Of a DNA stretch of 11,531 bases, positions 5,685 to 10,990 are shown in pieces; the first letter of the stretch is position 1, and each line of letters begins with the position of its first letter. Location of the stretch: the NCBI GenBank assembly GCA_016199105.1, contig JACQHI010000170.1:1-11531 (forward strand), given 5' to 3'. Made by a program: the position numbers and the translations under genes. The notes beneath the pieces are model-generated. The model saw nothing but the letters and a program-made list of their open reading frames with translations. It made no database searches and was not told where the DNA came from. This stretch comes from Lentisphaerota bacterium (GTDB lineage Bacteria > Verrucomicrobiota > Kiritimatiellia > JAAZAB01).

Positions 5685-6791
5685 ATGACCTCTCGGGAAC
5701 GCGTTCTGCGGGCGATTGGACACAAGAGCACCGATCGCGCGCCGGCCGATTACGGGGCGCACGCCACGGTCTCCCAGCGCCTGATGGAGCGCCTGAGCCT
5801 GACCACCCACGAGGACCTTCTCCAGGCCCTTCACGTGGATATGCGCCGCATCGGCTTCGATTACAGCCAGCCGCCCACCGGTCCGGACACCGACGGCTAC
5901 CGGCGCAGTTTCTGGGGCACCCGCTACCGGGAACCGGACGCCGACGAAGGCCGGCCGGACAACGTCTCCGCCTCCACGTGGGATACCCGGCACCGCAAGC
6001 AGGATGCCGTCGTCGAACGGCCCTTGAACATCCCGCCGTTCAACGACAACAGCACCGTGGAGGATGTCCATGCCCACGCCTGGCCCGATCCCACCAAGCT
6101 CGATTACTCCGGCATCCTCCCGGCCTGCGAGAAATTCCACGGCACTTACGCCACCTTCGGCGCGCCCTGGAGCCCGTTTTTCCATGAAATCGGCTGGCTG
6201 ATCGGCCAGGAGAATTTCCTCGTCTGGATGCTCGACAAGCCCGACGTGATCCACGCCATCATCGGCCATATCGTGGATTACGAAGTCGAAGCCACGCGGC
6301 GGTACCTGGAGGCCGCGCGGGGCAAGCTCGATATCGCCTATTTCGGCAACGATTTCGGCACCCAACGCGGCTGTTTCGTCTCGCCCGACATGTGGCAGAC
6401 CTTCATCCGCCGGCCCCTGAAACGTTTTTTCGACACCGCTCACGACCACGGATGCAAGGTCATGAAGCATTCCTGCGGCGCCATCCGCGACCTCATCCCC
6501 TTCCTGATCGAGGACGGCGTGGACATTCTCGATCCGGTCCAGACGGCGGCGACCGGCATGGACTTGCCGGGCCTGGTCCGGGACTACGGCTCGCGGCTCT
6601 GCTTTCACGGCGGGGTGGACACGCAGACCGTGCTCCCGTTCGGCACGGAGGCGGATGTGCGGGCCGTGGTCCGGTCCTACCGCGCCCTCACCCGCGAGCA
6701 CGGCGGGTACATCCTCTGCGGCAGCCAGGAATTCATCGAGGACATCCCCCTCGACAACATCCTGGCCATGTACGACGAGAACGCGAAATAA
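5685..6791 (+). CDS. URO-D superfamily protein, MtaA-like methyltransferase candidate
   Basis: A 368-residue member of the uroporphyrinogen decarboxylase superfamily. It starts MTSRERVLRAIGHKSTDRAP, the usual opening of non-HemE members. True HemE enzymes decarboxylate uroporphyrinogen III; many relatives in anaerobes transfer methyl groups between corrinoid proteins and thiols. Here the zinc-type signature is visible: His262 and Cys264 in MKHSCG and Cys345 in YILCGS, matching HxC...C of MtaA-type enzymes. FFHEIGWLIGQENF and HGGVDTQTVLPFGT are typical family blocks, and the end EDIPLDNILAMYDE is canonical. The start has a good AAGGA ribosome site. It is followed five bases later by a second family member, so they form an operon. 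Natural substrate unknown. No corrinoid-binding protein gene is present in the window. Confidence 0.85.
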   Translation: MTSRERVLRAIGHKSTDRAPADYGAHATVSQRLMERLSLTTHEDLLQALHVDMRRIGFDYSQPPTGPDTDGYRRSFWGTRYREPDADEGRPDNVSASTWDTRHRKQDAVVERPLNIPPFNDNSTVEDVHAHAWPDPTKLDYSGILPACEKFHGTYATFGAPWSPFFHEIGWLIGQENFLVWMLDKPDVIHAIIGHIVDYEVEATRRYLEAARGKLDIAYFGNDFGTQRGCFVSPDMWQTFIRRPLKRFFDTAHDHGCKVMKHSCGAIRDLIPFLIEDGVDILDPVQTAATGMDLPGLVRDYGSRLCFHGGVDTQTVLPFGTEADVRAVVRSYRALTREHGGYILCGSQEFIEDIPLDNILAMYDENAK

Positions 6792-6796
6792 TCACC

Positions 6797-7813
6797 ATGC
6801 AACCGCGCGATGTCATCAAGACCGTCCTCGCAGGCAAAACCCCGCCTTACGTGCCCTGGTCCTTTTCCTTCACGGAGGAGGCCCGCGAGAAGCTGACAGC
6901 CCATTTCCGGATCAAGGACCTGGAATCGCTGCTTCACAACCATCTGCTCGGGCTCGGCAACGGCATCGGTTTTTTCACGGATAGGGGCCATGACCGTTTC
7001 CAGGACGTTTTCGGCGTGGTCTGGGATCGGAGCGTGGACAAGGATATCGGCATCGTCTCCGGCTGCGTCCTGCACGAGCCCACCCTGGAGCATTACCGGT
7101 TTCCCGACCCGTTGAATCCGATGCTGTTCGAGGACATTCCCGCGCAGCTCGACCGGTTTCCGGAGCGTTTCCGCGTCTTCCAGATCGGGTTCTCACTCTA
7201 CGAACGGGCATGGACCCTGCGGGGCATGGAAAACCTGCTGATGGATTTTCACGAAAACCCTGGGTTTGTCCATGAACTCCTGAATACCATCGCCGATTAC
7301 AACATCGCCCAGGCCCGCAAGGCCATGACTTACGACATCGACGCCGTCTATTTCGGCGACGACTGGGGTCAGCAGCATGCGCTCCAGATGGGACCCGGCA
7401 TCTGGCGGGAATTCATCAAGCCCGTGCTGAAGCGGATGTACGGCGCCGTCCGGAGCGGGGGCAAACAGGTCTTCATCCACTCCTGCGGCGACGTGGACGA
7501 ACTGTTCGACGACCTGGTCGAACTGGGAGTCAACTGCTTCAATCCGTTCCAGCCGGAAGTCATGGACACGGCCGCGCTGTTGCAACAATACCGGGGAAGA
7601 TTGTCCTTTTTTGGAGGCCTGTCCACCCAGCGCACCCTGCCCTACGGCACGCCGGAGGAGGTCCGCCGGGAATCGCGCCGGCTCCTGGAACTCGGACGCC
7701 ACGGCAATTATATCTTCTCGCCCGCGCATTCCGTCGAAGGCGACGTGCCGCTGGAGAACATGCTGGCCTTCATCGAAACCGCGCAACAACAGCCGGGCTT
7801 CCGCAAATGTTGA
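6797..7813 (+). CDS. URO-D superfamily protein, second tandem paralog
   Basis: A 338-residue URO-D family protein starting MQPRDVIKTVLAGKTPPYVP, the standard opening. It shares the layout of its upstream neighbour: a YFGDDWGQQHALQMGP block, VFIHSCGDVDELFDDLVELG (His228 and Cys230 of the HxC element) and FFGGLSTQRTLPYGTPEEV. In the last block it differs: where the first gene has LCGSQEF, this has FSPAHSVEGDVP, so the third Cys ligand is missing and a His is nearby. The two are therefore divergent paralogs and perhaps different subunits or substrate variants. The start is five bases after the previous stop with no Shine-Dalgarno, so it probably depends on translational coupling. Its stop overlaps the ATG-like beginning of a URO-D remnant. 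Confidence 0.85.
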   Translation: MQPRDVIKTVLAGKTPPYVPWSFSFTEEAREKLTAHFRIKDLESLLHNHLLGLGNGIGFFTDRGHDRFQDVFGVVWDRSVDKDIGIVSGCVLHEPTLEHYRFPDPLNPMLFEDIPAQLDRFPERFRVFQIGFSLYERAWTLRGMENLLMDFHENPGFVHELLNTIADYNIAQARKAMTYDIDAVYFGDDWGQQHALQMGPGIWREFIKPVLKRMYGAVRSGGKQVFIHSCGDVDELFDDLVELGVNCFNPFQPEVMDTAALLQQYRGRLSFFGGLSTQRTLPYGTPEEVRRESRRLLELGRHGNYIFSPAHSVEGDVPLENMLAFIETAQQQPGFRKC

Positions 7814-7925
7814 TCGACATCCTCGGCCTCGACGGGGGCTATGTGCTCGGACCTGGCCACACTTACAGGTGGATGCTCCCCTCGCCAACATTCTCGCCCT
7901 GTACGAAGCACGAGCCGCGGACGGG
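7807..7925 (+). pseudogene. Frameshifted C-terminal tail of a third URO-D family gene
   Basis: From 7807 one frame reads IDILGLDGGYVLGPGHT, and from 7863 the next frame reads LQVDAPLANILALYEARAAD. Joined, these are the canonical last 40 residues of URO-D family proteins (GGYVLxPxHT-LQVDxPxENILAxYEA). One missing T at about 7863 explains the shift. Nothing upstream codes for the rest of this protein, since that DNA encodes the second paralog, whose own tail is different and complete. So this is a leftover of a lost third copy, deleted up to the end of its neighbour. It overlaps the second paralog's stop by a few bases. Confidence 0.7.
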
Positions 7926-7935
7926 ATGCAGGTGT

Positions 7936-8277
7936 TTATCTTTGCAGCATTCCGAACTGACCCGAACAGCAAGCCGGTGCATGGGCTGGTCGGTCCGATT
8001 GTACCACGTTCTCCGCCCCGAACATGCCCACCATCTGAGCGTCCTTCTCGCTCGGCACCATCCCGCCGCAATCGCGCTTGATGTGGATCTCCGCAGCAAG
8101 GGCAGCGCGGTCGCCCCACATCTTCCGGACTTGCTCCACGCCGCCGGCATGATGCCGGGCGGAACGGTGCTTCTGGCGCAACACCTTGAACAGTTCGTCC
8201 AGCCACTCGTGAACCTGCTCAAACGGTTCGCCCAATTCGCGGCGGCAGTCGGCACAATGCTGGGAATGCGATGACAT
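7936..8277 (-). CDS. Small Cys/His-containing hypothetical protein
   Basis: A 113-residue protein of unknown function, last gene of a three-gene minus-strand unit. The N-terminus has a His/Cys cluster (SHSQHCADC, with Cys8 and Cys11), which could hold a metal or disulfide. The middle is helical and well ordered: EPFEQVHEWLDELF, KHRSARHHAGGVEQVRKMWG, LAAEIHIKRDC. The RHH...GVE...WG...HI pattern is reminiscent of small DUF proteins such as DUF6915, but I cannot confirm this. The last 25 residues look less natural and overlap the region after the URO-D remnant on the other strand, so the original C-terminus may have been lost or extended. The start at 8277 is four bases after the preceding gene's stop; the ribosome site is weak. 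Confidence 0.6.
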   Translation of the reverse strand: MSSHSQHCADCRRELGEPFEQVHEWLDELFKVLRQKHRSARHHAGGVEQVRKMWGDRAALAAEIHIKRDCGGMVPSEKDAQMVGMFGAENVVQSDRPAHAPACCSGQFGMLQR

Positions 8278-8281
8278 TGGT

Positions 8282-8695
8282 TCACCCGTCCTTCGATTCC
8301 GGAACAGCGACCCACCACAGGCCCACCCACTTCCTGTAGGGCACCCGCCGGCCGTCCTCCCTCACCTCGTAAAAGATCCGCCCGCGATGGAGCCAATGGA
8401 CTCCGCAGGCACACCGGTAATGCAGCTCGACATCGCCGGCCGGATCGGGTTCGCGGAAATCCACCAGCTCGAAATCCTTCTCCCGGCAGCATCCGTTTTT
8501 GCAGACCGGCGTGGCGCGATACAGACGGCCGATGAGAAGCGTCGCCACGCCCATCAACAGCACGACCAGGAAGCCGGCGGCCATGCCCCGCGACAGGGCG
8601 GCCGGCCAGTCGAGCCCCAGCCAGCGCAGCGCCGCCGCCGAAACCGCCGCCACGGCGATCCAGAGCAGCGGGAGCAGCGGGAGTCGGGTGGCCAT
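8282..8695 (-). CDS. Two-helix membrane protein with a Cys-rich C-terminal domain
   Basis: A 137-residue protein of unknown family. Residues about 7-28 and 38-59 are membrane helices. The soluble part contains VCKNGCC (Cys65, Cys69, Cys70) and YRCACGVHW (Cys95, Cys97, His100), a spacing that suggests a small zinc-ribbon-like or other metal site. By the positive-inside rule the C-terminal domain, following GRLYR, is probably cytoplasmic. The gene lies 13 bases after the outer-membrane protein gene and four bases before the small Cys/His protein gene, so all three are likely co-transcribed. No strong ribosome site precedes the ATG at 8695. No function can be named. Confidence 0.65.
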   Translation of the reverse strand: MATRLPLLPLLWIAVAAVSAAALRWLGLDWPAALSRGMAAGFLVVLLMGVATLLIGRLYRATPVCKNGCCREKDFELVDFREPDPAGDVELHYRCACGVHWLHRGRIFYEVREDGRRVPYRKWVGLWWVAVPESKDG

Positions 8696-8708
8696 AAACC
8701 GGAAGGAA

Positions 8709-9269
8709 TCAGAGTTCGGTCCAACGGACGCCGAGCGTGCCGGTCACCCCGCTCAGCTCGGAATCGGAGAAGGGCTCGGACCCGGATCCATTGACATACC
8801 GATACCCGAGGCCCGCCGCCAGCTCGAGGGTGGGGGTCACATTCACATAGACATGGGCGCCGGGTTCGGCGACAAAGAGATCTGACGTCTCCCCGCCCAC
8901 ATCGATCCGCCCGCCGCCCAGGAAAAGCCCCAGCGAGCCGTGAACGACTTTGGCGCTGAACAACGTGTAATCGGTGTCAAGCCCGGCGTACCACCAGTCG
9001 AAGAACTTCAGATCGTCCACGGCGGCATCGCCCGAATCCACGCTGCTGACCACGGTGTAGGCGGCCAGACCGAGATAGAGCGTGCGGTCCAGCGCCGGTC
9101 CCATCCGGATTCCCGCCAATTGGGCGGCTTCGTCGTTGACGGAGGTCAGCTTGAATTCCGGCCGGATGGAAAAGCTCCAATTCTCGCCCGACACCAGCGA
9201 TTCGACATCCCCGGCCAGCGCCGACAGCGCCAGTCCCGCGATTCCAACACACAACAACGCTTTTTTCAT
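8709..9269 (-). CDS. Exported outer-membrane beta-barrel-like protein
   Basis: A 186-residue protein beginning with a classic signal peptide, MKKALLCVGIAGLALSALA, with an AxA cleavage site after residue 19. Cys7 is not in a lipobox. The mature part consists of alternating hydrophobic/polar strands rich in Gly, Tyr, Ser and Thr (WSFSIRPEFKLTSV, RTLYLGLAAYTVVSS, AGLDTDYTLFSAKVV, LGLFLGGGRIDVGG, GAHVYVNVTPTLELAAGLGYRYV) and ends in GTLGVRWTEL. That is the pattern of a small 8-stranded outer-membrane barrel. The final residue is Leu rather than the usual Phe. It has a strong ribosome site (AGGAGG) and a candidate promoter upstream, and is first in the three-gene unit. Function unknown; structural or adhesin-like roles are common for such proteins. 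Confidence 0.7.
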   Translation of the reverse strand: MKKALLCVGIAGLALSALAGDVESLVSGENWSFSIRPEFKLTSVNDEAAQLAGIRMGPALDRTLYLGLAAYTVVSSVDSGDAAVDDLKFFDWWYAGLDTDYTLFSAKVVHGSLGLFLGGGRIDVGGETSDLFVAEPGAHVYVNVTPTLELAAGLGYRYVNGSGSEPFSDSELSGVTGTLGVRWTEL

Positions 9270-9324
9270 ACTGCCTTTCCTCCTTTATCGAATAGCTGTG
9301 ACGAACGATGCCGCACCCAAACGA

Positions 9325-9353
9325 CTTATATCCGGAACCGAATCCTCCCACAA
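9325..9353 (-). promoter_or_regulatory. Candidate promoter of the outer-membrane protein unit
   Basis: Minus strand TTGTGG (9353-9348) and TATAAG (9330-9325), 17 bases apart. The -10 box matches five of six consensus bases, the -35 box only three or four. It lies about 55 bases before the start codon at 9269. Confidence 0.35.
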
Positions 9354-9415
9354 TCATTTTATCCGGCGTGTCCGGCGCCAGCCATGTCTCTCACGAAAAA
9401 ACTTGCTTTCCAGCC

Positions 9416-9445
9416 TTGACAACTTCAGGGGGTGAAAGGCAAAAT
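9416..9445 (+). promoter_or_regulatory. Candidate promoter of the 43-residue membrane microprotein
   Basis: A perfect -35 box TTGACA (9416-9421) and a -10-like CAAAAT (9440-9445) are 18 bases apart. The predicted start is near 9452, about 22 bases before the ATG at 9474 and just ahead of its AGGAGG ribosome site. Confidence 0.5.
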
Positions 9446-9473
9446 TCGCCCAATTCAATAAAAGGAGGTTCTT

Positions 9474-9605
9474 ATGGGTGACGGTGTTGTCATTAGTTAC
9501 GACATGATGATCACGATTATCTGCATGATGTTTCTCTTCCTCGGAATCCAGATGCAGGTTTCCAAGCTGACCAAGAAAATCGACGATCTGATCAGCAAGA
9601 AATAG
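9474..9605 (+). CDS. 43-residue single-helix membrane microprotein
   Basis: A short but convincing gene: ATG at 9474 follows AAAAGGAGG at ideal distance, a promoter candidate lies upstream and strong hairpins follow the TAG. The product starts MGDGVVISYDMMITIICMMF and has one membrane helix at about residues 10-26, then an amphipathic, Lys-rich tail ending KLTKKIDDLISKK that should lie on the cytoplasmic face. This layout is seen in small membrane regulators and in short holin- or toxin-like peptides, and also in small LapA-like or phage-shock-type proteins; no family is recognised. Both neighbours are on the opposite strand: divergent from the outer-membrane protein unit, convergent with the EF-Tu-like gene. 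It is a free-standing gene. Confidence 0.7.
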   Translation: MGDGVVISYDMMITIICMMFLFLGIQMQVSKLTKKIDDLISKK

Positions 9606-9606
9606 T

Positions 9607-9629
9607 TTTTCCCCGTTCATGGGAAAAAA
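9607..9629. terminator. Hairpin directly after the microprotein stop
   Basis: TTTTTCCC and GGGAAAAA form an 8-base-pair stem around a 7-base loop, starting two bases after the stop codon at 9603-9605. On the minus strand its T run lies after the larger hairpin at 9639-9674, so it could act as the U tract of that terminator for the convergent gene. Confidence 0.45.
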
Positions 9630-9638
9630 CGAGCAGCC

Positions 9639-9674
9639 CCTTTCGGAATCACCGTCCGGTGATTCCGAAAGGGC
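9639..9674. terminator. Perfect 16-base-pair hairpin between convergent genes (bidirectional terminator)
   Basis: The arms 9639-9654 and 9659-9674 are perfectly complementary with the loop GTCC. The stem begins CCCTTTCGG. It sits between the microprotein (+) and the EF-Tu-like gene (-). In the minus direction TTTTTT follows eight bases later, a loose but plausible U tract; in the plus direction there is none. Confidence 0.7.
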
Positions 9675-9692
9675 GCGATGATATTTCCCTCT

Positions 9693-9950
9693 TCACGGCA
9701 CGACCTTGAAGACCTTGTCGTTTTCCCGCGCGTGTTCCGGCGTCTTGATGCCGATGCCGTCCCCTTTTTTGGCGGTCGTCACGCTGGCGTGATTGACCTG
9801 CATGGATTCCACCCGCGTGGTGAAATCGCTGGTGTGCCCCTTGATATGGAGCGTATCGCCAACCGCCACCTCGCCGTGCGTCAACTGGATGGCCGCCACA
9901 TTGATGTGGCCGAAATAATGCGTGATAAACCCGACTTCGATTTCCGGCAT
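9693..9950 (-). CDS. Stand-alone EF-Tu domain-II-like protein (translation elongation factor-like)
   Basis: An 85-residue protein forming a single small beta barrel of the translation-factor domain-II type. The blocks EVGFITHYFGHINVAAIQL, VAVGDTLHIKG, TSDFTTRVESMQV and AKKGDGIGIKT follow the order of that domain in EF-Tu and in annotated translation elongation factor-like proteins of about this size; similar barrels form the C-terminal domain of some U32 peptidases. There is no GTPase domain, so it is not an elongation factor. It may bind RNA or act as an adaptor domain, but its role is not established. The ATG at 9950 follows an excellent GGAGG site. The gene is single, with its own promoter candidate, and converges on the hairpin at 9639-9674. 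Confidence 0.8.
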   Translation of the reverse strand: MPEIEVGFITHYFGHINVAAIQLTHGEVAVGDTLHIKGHTSDFTTRVESMQVNHASVTTAKKGDGIGIKTPEHARENDKVFKVVP

Positions 9951-9979
9951 ACCCCCCTCCTTTCTTCGTAAGGCAGAAG

Positions 9980-10006
9980 CTTATACCGACGGAACCCGTT
10001 TCGCAA
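9980..10006 (-). promoter_or_regulatory. Candidate promoter of the EF-Tu-like gene
   Basis: Minus strand TATAAG (9985-9980) is a good -10 box; TTGCGA (10006-10001) is a possible -35 box, but the 15-base spacer is shorter than optimal. It lies about 30 bases before the start codon. Confidence 0.3.
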
Positions 10007-10016
10007 CCCGTAATCG

Positions 10017-10052
10017 AAAAAATTGCGCCGGGGTTTCCCGGCGCAATTTTTT
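10017..10052 (-). terminator. Intrinsic terminator of the LTxxQ-repeat protein gene
   Basis: A perfect 16-base-pair inverted repeat with loop GTTT on the plus strand; the stem core is TTGCGCCGGG and the arms end in six A and six T. On the minus strand it begins at the first base past the coding frame and ends in TTTTTT, a textbook intrinsic terminator. It also separates this gene from the EF-Tu-like gene downstream. Confidence 0.88.
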
Positions 10053-10654
10053 CAAGGTGTTGTGCCGGTCGTGGACGCGTTGGTGCCCGTACCGGACCTG
10101 ATCGCGTCCCTCATCGCTTTGCGCTCCGCCCTTTGCCCTGCGCGATGCGCCTTGGTTTCGGCCTTCTGAGCGTCGAAGTAGGCCTTGAGCGCCGCTTTTT
10201 TCTGCTCCATGGTCAGGCTGGAATCGCCGGCGATGGTTTCGAAATACGCCACGTTTTCCTGGTACTGGGCGGCGCGGAAGCTGACGTTTTCCTGGTACTG
10301 CTGTTCGAAAAATGTCGTCAGTTCCGTTTTCTGGGCATCCGTCAGCCGGGTGTTTTTCGCCAGCCGTTCCTGCAGATAGGCCGCGTTTTCCTCGTGCTGT
10401 TGCTGGGTGAAGGCCGTGTTTTCCGCGTACTGGGTCGCGCGCTGCTGAAGAATGGCGGCCTTCCGTTCCTCCGCGCTCATCCCCTTGAGGCTTTGTCGGA
10501 ACTCCTGGTTCTCCTCCCGTTGTTGTTGGATGTGCTCCCGGGTTTCCGCTCTCTGCGCCCGTCGGGCTTCGCCATGTCCGGCGCCCTCTTCCGCCGTTGC
10601 CGGCATCCAACCCATCGTTCCCGCCACGGCCATTGCCACCAGTATCTTCTTCAT
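10052..10654 (-). CDS. Periplasmic helical-repeat protein with LTxxQ motifs (Spy/CpxP-like candidate)
   Basis: A 200-residue exported protein. The signal peptide MKKILVAMAVAGTMGWMPATA has a likely cleavage after residue 21. The mature part is almost all charged alpha helix, rich in Glu, Gln, Arg and Ala, ending in a flexible Gly/Thr tail. A motif Q-x-x-EN-x-x-F/Y occurs five times (Asn49, 79, 90, 123, 134). The pairs 79/90 and 123/134 define a 44-residue repeat that also holds RLTDAQKTEL (103-112) and SLTMEQKKAA (146-155), two LTxxQ motifs as in the periplasmic chaperones Spy and CpxP. This suggests a periplasmic chaperone or stress sensor. The start at 10654 is chosen because GGAGG is seven bases before it; an ATG two codons upstream is too close. 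The gene is single, with a strong terminator. The family link is an inference from motif and layout. Confidence 0.65.
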   Translation of the reverse strand: MKKILVAMAVAGTMGWMPATAEEGAGHGEARRAQRAETREHIQQQREENQEFRQSLKGMSAEERKAAILQQRATQYAENTAFTQQQHEENAAYLQERLAKNTRLTDAQKTELTTFFEQQYQENVSFRAAQYQENVAYFETIAGDSSLTMEQKKAALKAYFDAQKAETKAHRAGQRAERKAMRDAIRSGTGTNASTTGTTP

Positions 10655-10787
10655 AACCATCCCTCCTGTGTTTGTTCAGGACCTTTCCGATCCCGGTTTG
10701 AGCCTCACTCACAATAAACGTTGAAGCGACTGCTTTATTGCATACCCGTCGCAAAAACATGAACTCGACGTGCGAAACGAAACCCAC

Positions 10788-10853
10788 GTAGGTCCCGACT
10801 CCGATCGGGACTGTTCCGAATCAGACGAAGTCCCAGTTGGAACTGGGACCTAC
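10788..10853. repeat. REP-like doublet (BIME-type): two hairpins bracketed by GTAG and CTAC
   Basis: Plus strand: GTAG (10788-10791); stem GTCCCGA, loop CTCCGA, stem TCGGGAC (10792-10811); an 18-base spacer (10812-10829); stem GTCCCAG, loop TTGGAA, stem CTGGGAC (10830-10849); CTAC (10850-10853). Both stems are perfect 7 base pairs with 6-base loops. The outer halves also pair over 11 bases (ACGTAGGTCCC with GGGACCTACGT). The design equals that at 3454-3515 but the stem sequence is unrelated, so it would be a second REP family. It lies between the LTxxQ gene and the last URO-D gene. Confidence 0.72.
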
Positions 10854-10862
10854 GTTTCGACG

Positions 10863-10990
10863 CTATACGGCGAAATGAGCCTGCGGTTCTTCCATAATGC
10901 GAATGACTGAATTTTCCTGCGCTGTGCCGGATATAAGTTCGCCTCCGACATTGACCCCAGTGAGGTTTCCGGCTTCTCCGCAACGCCGCT
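10863..10990 (-). other. Coding-like tail fragment downstream of the last URO-D gene
   Basis: Between the URO-D stop and the REP-like doublet the minus strand can be read as AGNLTGVNVGGELISGTAQ, then ENSVIRIMEEPQAHFAV, ending at TAG. The amino-acid sequence looks natural and has no stop. Upstream, however, this frame is simply the shadow of the URO-D gene, and no start or ribosome site is present. It may be the tail of a deleted gene or part of a mobile element. No other gene is seen in 10661-10990. Confidence 0.25.

Noticed and set aside
5646..6701. Long open frame (351 codons) on the minus strand
   Set aside because: It is antisense to the first URO-D gene, has low-complexity Gly/Arg/Val-rich content and no recognisable motif; high G+C keeps such shadow frames open.
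7193..8206. Minus-strand frame of 337 codons
   Set aside because: It runs antisense through the second URO-D gene and the remnant; its sequence is Arg/Gly-rich shadow and it conflicts with the better gene at 7936-8277.
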